A DNA stretch of 64,000 nucleotides from Stappia sp. MMSF_3263 (GTDB lineage Bacteria > Pseudomonadota > Alphaproteobacteria > Rhizobiales > Stappiaceae). Below the pieces are notes generated by a model. The model was given only the letters and a program-made list of their open reading frames with translations, was not told where the DNA came from and did no database searches. This document shows, piece by piece, positions 44,826-52,247 of this stretch. The translations under genes were made by a program, and so were the position numbers. The DNA lies in contig NZ_JASHIK010000017.1 in NCBI RefSeq assembly GCF_030733745.1, positions 51,223 to 115,222 of the forward strand, read 5' to 3'. Each line of letters starts with the position of its first letter. Positions within the stretch are counted from its first letter, which is position 1.

Positions 44826-44867
44826 GGCATTGCTCCGGACCGTGAATGTCCGGAGCAATGCCTTTCG
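44826..44867. terminator. Bidirectional terminator between convergent genes
   Basis: A perfect 15-bp stem (44826-44840 with 44848-44862) with a seven-base loop, followed by TTTCG on the plus strand. It lies between the reductase gene and the convergent VOC gene. Confidence 0.8.
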
Positions 44868-44878
44868 TGCAAATGAGG

Positions 44879-45268
44879 TCAGGCGGAAAAGCCCTTGTGA
44901 ATGACCTCCAGCTTGTTGCCGAAGGGATCGCGGACATAGCCGGTGTAGACGTCGGGAATGGGATAGGCCGCGCGCGGGCCCGGCGCCCCCTCGTCCGTGC
45001 CGCCGGCGGCAAGCGCCGCCTTCCAGCCGGCATCCACCGCCTCGCGGTTCGGCGCGGCGAGTGCCACATGGGTGCCGTTGCCGCCGGTGGGCGTACCGCC
45101 GTCGAACGGCTTCAGCAGCAGGAATTCCACCCTCTCGGTGCCGTAGGCGGCAAACCCCTCGCCATCGGCGAGGCAGCGGGCGCCGACGGCAGACATCAGC
45201 GGATCGTAGAAGCGCCGGCCGGCGGCGATATCCGGCACGCCAACGCTGAGATGATCGATGACAGGCAT
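44879..45268 (-). CDS. VOC (glyoxalase/bleomycin-resistance) superfamily protein
   Basis: 129 residues forming one pair of beta-alpha-beta-beta-beta units. The start MPVIDHLSVGVPDIAAGRRFYDPLM and the end YVRDPFGNKLEVIHKGF are diagnostic, with metal-ligand candidates His6 and a late Glu. AAGGAGATTGC before the ATG fixes the start. It diverges from an AraC regulator. Substrate unknown; small members detoxify methylglyoxal adducts or bind antibiotics. Confidence 0.88.
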   Translation of the reverse strand: MPVIDHLSVGVPDIAAGRRFYDPLMSAVGARCLADGEGFAAYGTERVEFLLLKPFDGGTPTGGNGTHVALAAPNREAVDAGWKAALAAGGTDEGAPGPRAAYPIPDVYTGYVRDPFGNKLEVIHKGFSA

Positions 45269-45367
45269 TGCAATCTCCTTCCTGGTCGGCATCGACGGCG
45301 GAAGCGGAACGACCGCTCCGCGCCGATGCCGACGCCAGAAAGACACGCGTCGGCCGGATCGTGAATT

Positions 45368-45391
45368 TCAGATCGTACGTCAGATATGCCC
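45368..45391. promoter_or_regulatory. Tandem TCAGAT boxes between VOC and AraC genes
   Basis: TCAGATCGTACG (45368-45379) and TCAGATATGCCC (45380-45391) are adjacent imperfect repeats in the divergent region. Related TCAGATCATCCGC and AGATTATGCGG boxes lie at 46400 and 46442, before the AhpD-like gene, suggesting a shared AraC operator. Confidence 0.35.
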
Positions 45392-45440
45392 AATCGTCCG
45401 GATTGCTGGACGAACGAGCACGGCTTGCTAGTATGCATCC

Positions 45441-46376
45441 ATGCTCGACCTTCTCAGCGACATCCTCACCCGCCTCTCCCTCAAGGGGACGCTTTATTTC
45501 CGCACCAGCTTCACCCCGCCCTGGGGTGTGCAGGTTCCGCAACTCGACAGCGTATGCCGCTTCCACTTCGCCCATCGCGGCGACTGCATGCTGCGCATCC
45601 AGGCGACCGGTGAGACGTTCATGGTGGCACAGGGCGACCTGGTGATCATCCCGCATGGCGCCGCCCATATCCTCTACTGCCAGCACACCGGTCCCGATGA
45701 GAGCCTGCCTCTGGACGAGGTTTTCGAAAAATCCGGCTATCGCGGCGAAGGCGTGCTCGTCTATGGCGGCGACGACGACACGCGCAGCACCCAGATGATC
45801 TGCGGCCATTTCTCGTTCGCGGAAGGATCGCGACACCTGATCTTCGACCGGCTGCCGTCCTGCATACACATCAAGGACTATGGCGCGGAAGCGGGCGCCT
45901 GGATGGAGGCGACGCTGCGGGTGATCGGCGGCGAGGCCGGCGTGACACGGCTCGGCGGCGACCTGATCGCGCTGAAAATGTCGGAAGCGATCTTCGCCCA
46001 GGCGATCCGCACCTGGCTGGAGCGGCAGGACGGCGAAGGCAACGGCCTCGCCGGCTTCGCCGACCCGCAACTCTCCCGCTCACTGACGGCCTTTCACGGC
46101 GATCCGGCCGGCAGCTGGAGCGTGGAAAGCCTGGCGCGCATCGCCGGCCTGTCGCGCACCAGCTTCGCCCAGCATTTCGCCCGCAAGATGGGGGTGACGC
46201 CGATGCAATACGTGACGGACTGGCGGATGCAGATCGCACGCCAGGGGCTGGCCGAACGCAAGCTGAACGTTTCCGAGGCCGCCGCCCTTGCCGGCTATGC
46301 CTCGGATTCCGCATTTTCGCGCGTGTTCAAGAAGGAAGTCGGCATCTCCCCGGCGAGCTTTCGCGCCGGGCGCTGA
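45441..46376 (+). CDS. AraC-family transcriptional regulator with N-terminal cupin domain
   Basis: 311 residues. An AraC-type cupin sensor (residues ~10-190; DLVIIPHGAAHILY is a cupin strand) precedes two helix-turn-helix units in SVESLARIAGLSRTSFAQHF and VSEAAALAGYASDSAFSRVFKKEVG. This cupin-plus-HTH arrangement is common in regulators sensing small reactive molecules. It sits between a VOC gene and an AhpD-like gene, which are its probable targets. Confidence 0.9.
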   Translation: MLDLLSDILTRLSLKGTLYFRTSFTPPWGVQVPQLDSVCRFHFAHRGDCMLRIQATGETFMVAQGDLVIIPHGAAHILYCQHTGPDESLPLDEVFEKSGYRGEGVLVYGGDDDTRSTQMICGHFSFAEGSRHLIFDRLPSCIHIKDYGAEAGAWMEATLRVIGGEAGVTRLGGDLIALKMSEAIFAQAIRTWLERQDGEGNGLAGFADPQLSRSLTAFHGDPAGSWSVESLARIAGLSRTSFAQHFARKMGVTPMQYVTDWRMQIARQGLAERKLNVSEAAALAGYASDSAFSRVFKKEVGISPASFRAGR

Positions 46377-46552
46377 ACCGGCCAGTTCACACAGATTTCT
46401 CAGATCATCCGCTTTTCGTGATCAAAATCGAACGATCTGCAAGATTATGCGGCGTATCTGAAATAGATGAAACGCGGATCCATTCCTATGTTTCCTTCAC
46501 CGGCATCACGAGGATGCCCGGTTCCCACACGAACCACCGAAGGAGACAGAAC

Positions 46553-47095
46553 ATGGCTCGCATTGCGCATCTCACCGATTCCGAGGCCTCAGGCCAGACC
46601 GCCGACCTGTTCGGCGCGATCAGGTCCAAGCTCGGCATGGTCCCGAACCTCTACCGGACGGCCGGCAAGCGCCCGGCAGTGCTGGAGGCGATGCTCGGCC
46701 TCGGCGAGACGCTCGGCAAGGGAAGCTTCGACACAAAGACCCGCGAGGCGATTGCGCTGGCGGTCGCCGGCGCCAATTCCTGCGACTATTGCGCCTCGGC
46801 CCACAGCGCCATCTCGCGCAGCCTGAAGGTGGACGATGCTGCGATCGACGCACATCTGGCCGGTCGTGCCGAGGACCCGCGGCTCGCGGCCATCCTGCGC
46901 CTGTCGCTTGCCATCGTCGAGACGCGCGGCCTCGTATCGGATGCCGACATCGAGCAGGCACGTCGCGCCGGACTGGACGACGGCGACATCATCGAGACGA
47001 CGGCGAACGTCGTTGCCAACATCCTGACCAACTACCTGAACCACATTGCCGGAACGGAGATCGACTTCCCTGCCCGGCGCGCCCGCGCCGCCTGA
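46553..47095 (+). CDS. Carboxymuconolactone decarboxylase/AhpD-like protein
   Basis: 180 residues. SCDYCASAHSAI is the CxxC-x3-H redox motif of AhpD-type proteins (residue ~80), preceded by TREAIALAVAGAN. Members act as peroxidase-linked disulphide reductases, so a role against peroxide or electrophile stress is plausible. I start at the ATG 46553, which follows AAGGAGA. Downstream is a strong terminator. Confidence 0.88.
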   Translation: MARIAHLTDSEASGQTADLFGAIRSKLGMVPNLYRTAGKRPAVLEAMLGLGETLGKGSFDTKTREAIALAVAGANSCDYCASAHSAISRSLKVDDAAIDAHLAGRAEDPRLAAILRLSLAIVETRGLVSDADIEQARRAGLDDGDIIETTANVVANILTNYLNHIAGTEIDFPARRARAA

Positions 47096-47121
47096 CCCGA
47101 CCGGCGGCCGGTCCCGACAGC

Positions 47122-47164
47122 AAAAAGCCCGCCCCGGATCTTCCGGGGCGGGCTTTCGTTTTCA
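47122..47164. terminator. Bidirectional rho-independent terminator
   Basis: A perfect 15-bp stem (47124-47138 with 47142-47156) and a three-base loop, with A-rich flank on one side and TTTCGTTTT on the other. It separates the AhpD-like gene from the convergent mmsA gene. Confidence 0.9.
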
Positions 47165-47207
47165 GTCACGGAGAACCAGGCCCAAGGCCGAGATTCTCTG
47201 CCGCATC

Positions 47208-48707
47208 CTACTTCATGGTCGGAATGACGAACTCGGCGCCGTCCTTGAGGCCCGACGGCCAGCGCGAGGTGACCGTCTTGGTCCGCGTGTAGAAGCGGAA
47301 CGCGTCCGGGCCGTGCTGGTTGAGATCGCCGAAGCCGGACTTCTTCCAGCCGCCGAACGTGTGGTAGGCGAGCGGCACCGGGATCGGCACGTTGATGCCG
47401 ACCATGCCGATGTTGATCCGGCTGGCGAAGTCGCGGGCCGTATCGCCGTCGCGGGTGAAGATCGCGGTGCCGTTGCCGTATTCGTGGCTCATCGGCAGGT
47501 CGAGCGCCTCGTCATAGTCCTTGGCGCGCACCACCGAGAGGACCGGGCCGAAAATCTCTTCCTTGTAGATCGACATGTCCTTGGTGACATTGTCGAACAG
47601 GCAGCCGCCCATGAAGTAGCCGTTCTCGTAGCCCTGCATGGTGAAGTCGCGGCCGTCGACGGCAAGCGTCGCGCCGTCCTTGACGCCCTGCTCGACGAGG
47701 CCGAGGACGCGGTCGCGGGCCTGGGCGGTGACGAGCGGACCGAAGTCAACGTCGTTGCCGGCCGTGTAAGGCCCGATCTTCAGGCTCTCGACGCGCGGGA
47801 TCAGGCGCTCCATCAGCGCGTTGGCGGCAGCCTCGCCCACCGGAACGGCAACCGAGATCGCCATGCAGCGCTCGCCGGCCGCGCCGTAACCGGCGCCGAT
47901 CAGCGCATCGGCGGCCTGGTCCATGTCGGCATCCGGCATGATGATCATGTGGTTCTTGGCGCCGCCGAAGCACTGCGCGCGCTTGCCGTTGGCGGTGGCA
48001 CGCGAATAGACATAGGCCGCGATGGAGGTGGAGCCGACGAAGCCGACCGCCATGATGTCCGGATCGTCCAGAACGCCGTCGACGGCCTCCTTGTCGCCAT
48101 TGACGACATTGAGGATGCCGGCAGGCAGTCCGGCCTCGATCATCAGCTCGGCCAGCATCATCGGCACGGACGGATCGCGCTCGGACGGCTTCAGGATGAA
48201 GGCGTTGCCGGCGGCGATGGCCGGGCAGAACTTCCACATCGGGATCATCGCCGGGAAGTTGAACGGCGTGATGCCGGCAACGACGCCGAGCGGCTGGCGC
48301 ATCGAGTACATGTCGATGCCCGGGCCGGCGCCTTCGGTGAACTCGCCCTTCAGAAGGTGCGGCGCGCCGATGCAGAATTCGGCGACCTCGAGGCCGCGAA
48401 TGACGTCGCCCTTGGCGTCCGGGATGGTCTTGCCGTGCTCGCGCGACAGCGCCTCGGCGAGCTTGTCCATGTCACGATGCAGGAGGTCGACGAACTTCAT
48501 CAGCACGCGGGCGCGCTTCTGCGGGTTCTGGGCGGCCCATGCGGGCTGGGCGGCGGCGGCGTTCTCGACGGCTGCGCGCAGTTCGGCCTGCGAGGCGAGC
48601 GCCACCTTGGCCTGAACTTCGCCCGTCGCCGGATTGTAGACGTCGGCGAAGCGGCCGGACGTGCCGTCCACATGCTTGCCGCCAATGAAATGTCCGATGG
48701 TCTTCAT
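47208..48707 (-). CDS. mmsA: Methylmalonate-semialdehyde dehydrogenase (CoA-acylating)
   Basis: 499 residues, the standard MmsA length. Catalytic Cys in GAAGERCMAISVAV (~residue 285), cofactor site FNFPAMIPMWKF, and LKPSERDPS. MmsA converts methylmalonate semialdehyde or malonate semialdehyde to propionyl- or acetyl-CoA in valine, beta-alanine and inositol catabolism. The family lacks the usual ALDH Glu, consistent with the GGAKNHMII segment here. It diverges from a LysR gene, its probable regulator, and lies near inositol dehydrogenase. Confidence 0.95.
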   Translation of the reverse strand: MKTIGHFIGGKHVDGTSGRFADVYNPATGEVQAKVALASQAELRAAVENAAAAQPAWAAQNPQKRARVLMKFVDLLHRDMDKLAEALSREHGKTIPDAKGDVIRGLEVAEFCIGAPHLLKGEFTEGAGPGIDMYSMRQPLGVVAGITPFNFPAMIPMWKFCPAIAAGNAFILKPSERDPSVPMMLAELMIEAGLPAGILNVVNGDKEAVDGVLDDPDIMAVGFVGSTSIAAYVYSRATANGKRAQCFGGAKNHMIIMPDADMDQAADALIGAGYGAAGERCMAISVAVPVGEAAANALMERLIPRVESLKIGPYTAGNDVDFGPLVTAQARDRVLGLVEQGVKDGATLAVDGRDFTMQGYENGYFMGGCLFDNVTKDMSIYKEEIFGPVLSVVRAKDYDEALDLPMSHEYGNGTAIFTRDGDTARDFASRINIGMVGINVPIPVPLAYHTFGGWKKSGFGDLNQHGPDAFRFYTRTKTVTSRWPSGLKDGAEFVIPTMK

Positions 48708-48951
48708 GGTCGTTCTCTCCCTTGATCGGCCGGTGGAACCGGCCTTCGGGTTGCGCTTCGACGGCCGCTCCGGGACGGACATGAGGTCCGCGCCCGTCGG
48801 CGCCTGCCTTGACGCAAGCCTGCAATTCGAGTGCGGCTCTTTATTGCCTTCGTTTTTTGTCAGGTGCAATAGATGCAAACCCGCATCCGTTGTGCGAAAA
48901 TAGAAGTCACAAAGATCAGGCCCGACGAAGCGAACCTAAGGCAGGCCGCCG

Positions 48952-49833
48952 ATGAACTGGGACGATACACGGATTTTCCTCGCAGTGGCGCGTTCCGGGC
49001 AGCTGCTTTCGGCGGCCCGGGCGCTTGGCGTCAACCACGCCACCGTCGCGCGGCGGCTGTCGGCGCTGGAGACCGACCTCGGCGTCAAGCTGGTCGACCG
49101 GCGCACGACCGGTTCGACGCTGACGGCCGCCGGCGAGCGCCTGCTGGGGACGGCGGAGCGGATCGAGGCGGAGGTGCTGGCGGCACGGGCGGAGATCGGC
49201 GGCGCGGACGTCGCCGTTTCCGGCACGGTGCGCATCGGCGCGCCGGACGGGTTCGGCGTCGCCTATCTGGCACCGCGCCTGGGCGTGCTGACCGAGCGGC
49301 ATCCCTCCCTGACGCTGCAGCTCGTGCCGGCGCCGCGCGCGGTCTCCCTGTCTCGGCGCGAGGCAGACATTGCCATCACGGTGGAGCGGCCCGACCATGG
49401 CCGGCTGGTGGCTCGCAAGCTGGTCGACTATCGCCTTGGCCTGTACGCCTCGCGGACCTACCTGGCCCGCGCCGGCATGCCCGAGAGCGCACAGGAGCTG
49501 AAGGACCACGCCACCGTCGGTTATGTGGAAGACCTCGTCTATTCCACCGCGCTTGCCTATGCGGAGGAAATCGACCGCGCGTTCAGGCCGCGTTTCGAGA
49601 TCGCCTCGGCGCTGGGGCAGACCGAGGCCGTGCGATCGGGCGCCGGCATCGGCATCCTGCACGCCTTCATCGCCCGACAGGACCGCAACCTGGTGCAGGT
49701 GCTGCCCGAGCACACGATCGCGCGCAGCTACTGGCTGGTGCTGCACGAGAGCGTGCGCGATCTCGGCCGGGTCCGGGTCGTCGCCGACTTCATCTCCGAA
49801 ACGGTGGCCGGGGAACGGGCGATCTTCGCCTGA
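48952..49833 (+). CDS. LysR-family regulator divergent from mmsA
   Basis: 293 residues. MNWDDTRIFLAVARSGQLLSAARALGVNHATVARRL is an HTH of the MmsR/GcvA-like short-effector group; the effector domain includes GAPDGFGVAYLAPRL and VRSGAGIGILHAF. The 244-bp gap before it is partly AT-rich (48840-48905) with TGCAATAGATGCAAA-type repeats, a good place for its operator and the mmsA promoter. Confidence 0.88.
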   Translation: MNWDDTRIFLAVARSGQLLSAARALGVNHATVARRLSALETDLGVKLVDRRTTGSTLTAAGERLLGTAERIEAEVLAARAEIGGADVAVSGTVRIGAPDGFGVAYLAPRLGVLTERHPSLTLQLVPAPRAVSLSRREADIAITVERPDHGRLVARKLVDYRLGLYASRTYLARAGMPESAQELKDHATVGYVEDLVYSTALAYAEEIDRAFRPRFEIASALGQTEAVRSGAGIGILHAFIARQDRNLVQVLPEHTIARSYWLVLHESVRDLGRVRVVADFISETVAGERAIFA

Positions 49834-49859
49834 CCGCCTCGCCCGCCGCCCCGCAAGGC

Positions 49860-50987
49860 TCACTCGACCGCGACCCAGCCGCCGGTCTCGTGGGAGCGCG
49901 CCGCGGCATGGACAGTGCGCTCGATCTCCAGCCCCTGCTCGAAGGTGACGGCGATGGCCGGCTCGCCGGCGACGAGGCGCAGCAGTTCGCGGCACTCGAT
50001 CACCTTGAGATCGTTGAAACCGAGACCGTGGCCGGGGGCGGGAATGAAGCGGTCATAGGGCGGATGGGCGGGCCCTGCGAGGATGCGGGTATGGCCCTGG
50101 CGTCCCGCCGGGCCTTCGGCGCGGTAGAGCTCGACCTCGTTCATGCGCTCCTGGTCATAGAGAATGGAGCCTTTCGAGCCGAAGACCTGCAGCGCGATAC
50201 GGCCCTTGCGCCCCCAGGCGGAGCGGTTGACCAGCAGGCTCGCCTGCACGTCGCCCGGGAACCGCAGCAGGATGTTGGCCATGTCGTGGGTCTCGACGGC
50301 GCGGCGTCCCCCGTCCGCCAGCGGGCGGTCGGGATAGGGCTTCGCCATGTCGCAGAAGACCCGCTCCGCCTTGCCGAACAGCCGGTGGACCAGCGACAGC
50401 GGATGGACGGCGAAGTCATCGAGCGCGCCATAGCCCGAGGACGAGGCGCTCTTCCAGGAGAAGGGATCGGCGGGATCGGCCATGAAATCCTCGTCCATCT
50501 CGGCGCGCAGCTGGAACGGTTCGCCAATGGCCCCGTCCGCGATCATCCTGCCGATCTCGCGGAAGACCGGGTTCTGGATGTAGTTGTAGCCGAGGATCGC
50601 AATCCGGCCGCTCTTGCGCGCCGCCTCGCGCATGGCCTGCGCATCCTCGAAGGCCGGCGCCATCGGCTTTTCGCACCATACGTGCTTTCCGGCCCGAAGC
50701 GCCGCGATCGCCATTTCCGGATGGAACTGGTTGGGCGTGGTGATCGAGACCACATCCACCGCCGGATCCTCGACCAAGGCCCGCCAGTCGGCCGTGGCGC
50801 GGGCGAAGCCGAAGGCAGAGGCGCGCTCACGCGCAAGGTCCTCGTTGACCTCGCACAGGAGTTCAAGACGCGGCCGCGCGACATCGCCAAAGACGGAGCG
50901 CACCGCGTTCCAGGCAAGCGCGTGGCACTTGCCCATGTAGCCGGTGCCGATAAGACCCACGCCGAGGGCGTTTGAAGCGGTGCTCAT
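49860..50987 (-). CDS. Gfo/Idh/MocA-family oxidoreductase
   Basis: 375 residues. The Rossmann start GVGLIGTGYMGKCHALAW and the family motif WCEKPMA (Lys-Pro near residue 105) are clear; GYGALDDFAVHPLSLVHRLFG contains the usual active-site Asp and His. Members oxidise cyclitols or sugars with NAD(P). I start at ATG 50985-50987. It diverges from iolG, so scyllo-inositol or inositol-like substrates are likely. Confidence 0.88.
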   Translation of the reverse strand: MSTASNALGVGLIGTGYMGKCHALAWNAVRSVFGDVARPRLELLCEVNEDLARERASAFGFARATADWRALVEDPAVDVVSITTPNQFHPEMAIAALRAGKHVWCEKPMAPAFEDAQAMREAARKSGRIAILGYNYIQNPVFREIGRMIADGAIGEPFQLRAEMDEDFMADPADPFSWKSASSSGYGALDDFAVHPLSLVHRLFGKAERVFCDMAKPYPDRPLADGGRRAVETHDMANILLRFPGDVQASLLVNRSAWGRKGRIALQVFGSKGSILYDQERMNEVELYRAEGPAGRQGHTRILAGPAHPPYDRFIPAPGHGLGFNDLKVIECRELLRLVAGEPAIAVTFEQGLEIERTVHAAARSHETGGWVAVE

Positions 50988-51054
50988 GTCGCATGTCCTT
51001 GATCGCGCGGCTGCGGAAACCTCCCCGAACACGGGAGCACGCAGCGGTGTATAA

Positions 51055-51067
51055 TTGCCCAGGGCAA
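51055..51067. promoter_or_regulatory. Palindrome in the leader of the Gfo/Idh/MocA gene
   Basis: TTGCCC-A-GGGCAA is a perfect 13-bp palindrome about 70 bp before the oxidoreductase ATG. Size and symmetry suit a repressor site. Confidence 0.35.
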
Positions 51068-51090
51068 CTCCTGTGCTGCCAGGTTCGGCC

Positions 51091-51144
51091 TTGCACAAAT
51101 GAAACGCAAATTCTATGATTGCGTCAATATGGAATAAACATTCT
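51091..51144 (+). promoter_or_regulatory. Sigma70-like promoter of iolG with adjacent palindromic operator
   Basis: TTGCAC (51091-51096), 17 bp, TATGAT (51114-51119) is a good promoter. GGAATAAACATTCT (51131-51144) is a near-palindrome just past the expected start site and resembles the GGAA-N6-TTCC boxes reported for IolR repressors of rhizobial inositol genes. Confidence 0.55.
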
Positions 51145-51161
51145 CAAAAAGGAACCCGACC

Positions 51162-52160
51162 TTGCTTTCAGTCACTGTGATCGGCGCGGGACGGATCGGA
51201 CAGATCCACGCCGCCAACCTCGCCGCGCGGGCGGCGGAAACCGGAGACGTGCGCCTGGCCGGCATCTGCGATGCCATGCCGGAGGCGGCCGAGCAGCTGG
51301 CCGGACGGCTCGGTGCGCCGGTGATCACGCTGGACGAGGCGTTGGAGGGCCGCAGTTCCAACGCCGTCCTGATCGCTTCGCCGACGGACACGCATTCGGA
51401 CTTCATCGAGCGCGCGGCCCGTGCCGGCAAGGCGGTGTTCTGCGAAAAGCCGGTCGACATGTCCGCCGACCGCATCGAAGGCGTTCTGGAGGTCGTCGAG
51501 ACGGCCCGCGTGCCGCTTTTCATCGGCTTCAACCGCCGCTTCGACCCGAATTTCGCCTCGCTGAGGGCGCGCATCAACGAAGGGCGCATCGGCGATGTCG
51601 AGCTCGTCACCATCCTGTCGCGCGACCCCTCGCCTCCGCCGATTTCCTATATCGAGCGCTCGGGCGGCCTCTTCCGTGACATGATGATCCACGATTTCGA
51701 CATGGCGCGCTTCCTGCTCGGCGAGGAGCCGGTGGAAGTGCACGCGGTCGGGTCCAGCCTCGTCAATCCGGAAATCGGCAAGGCCGGCGATGTCGACACG
51801 GCCGCCGTCATGCTGAAGACGGCAAGCGGCAAGATCTGCCAGATCTCCAACTCGCGCCGCGCCACCTATGGCTACGACCAGCGGATCGAGGTGCATGGCT
51901 CGCTCGGCCTCTTGCGCGCCGGCAACCAGCACGAAACGACTGTGGAGCTGGCGACGGGCGCGGGCTTCACCGCCGATCCGGTGCAGAACTTCTTCCTGGA
52001 ACGCTACGCCCGCGCCTATCGCCTTCAGCTCGATGCCTTCGTCGCCTGCGCGCGCGGAGAAGCGCCCCCCTCGCCCGACGGTTTCGACGGGCTGAAGGCG
52101 CAGCGCCTTGCCGATGCGGCGACGCTGGCGGCTCAAAGCGGCCAGCCGATCCGGCTCTGA
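51162..52160 (+). CDS. iolG: Inositol 2-dehydrogenase, TTG start
   Basis: 332 residues, the usual IolG length. Nucleotide-binding VIGAGRIGQIHAANLA, catalytic Lys in FCEKPVDMS (~residue 97), and active-site Asp-His in RDMMIHDFDMARFLLG (~170). It oxidises myo-inositol to 2-keto-myo-inositol. The only start that keeps the first beta strand is TTG 51162, preceded by AAAGGA at 51148-51153. The next in-frame Met is inside the fold. No iolBCDE genes are in the window. Confidence 0.92.
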   Translation: MLSVTVIGAGRIGQIHAANLAARAAETGDVRLAGICDAMPEAAEQLAGRLGAPVITLDEALEGRSSNAVLIASPTDTHSDFIERAARAGKAVFCEKPVDMSADRIEGVLEVVETARVPLFIGFNRRFDPNFASLRARINEGRIGDVELVTILSRDPSPPPISYIERSGGLFRDMMIHDFDMARFLLGEEPVEVHAVGSSLVNPEIGKAGDVDTAAVMLKTASGKICQISNSRRATYGYDQRIEVHGSLGLLRAGNQHETTVELATGAGFTADPVQNFFLERYARAYRLQLDAFVACARGEAPPSPDGFDGLKAQRLADAATLAAQSGQPIRL

Positions 52161-52182
52161 AGTTCCGTTGTTTTCCGACGAC

Positions 52183-52217
52183 AAAGGGCGGTGGGCCTTC
52201 CGGTCCACCGCCCTTTT
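52183..52217. terminator. Bidirectional terminator between iolG and ileS
   Basis: Stem 52183-52197 with 52202-52216 (one G-T pair), four-base loop, and a T4 run ending at 52217; the other strand has a shorter T-run. Separates two convergent genes. Confidence 0.88.
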
Positions 52218-52247
52218 GCATTCCGGCAGTGCCGTGCGCCCCGGGGA

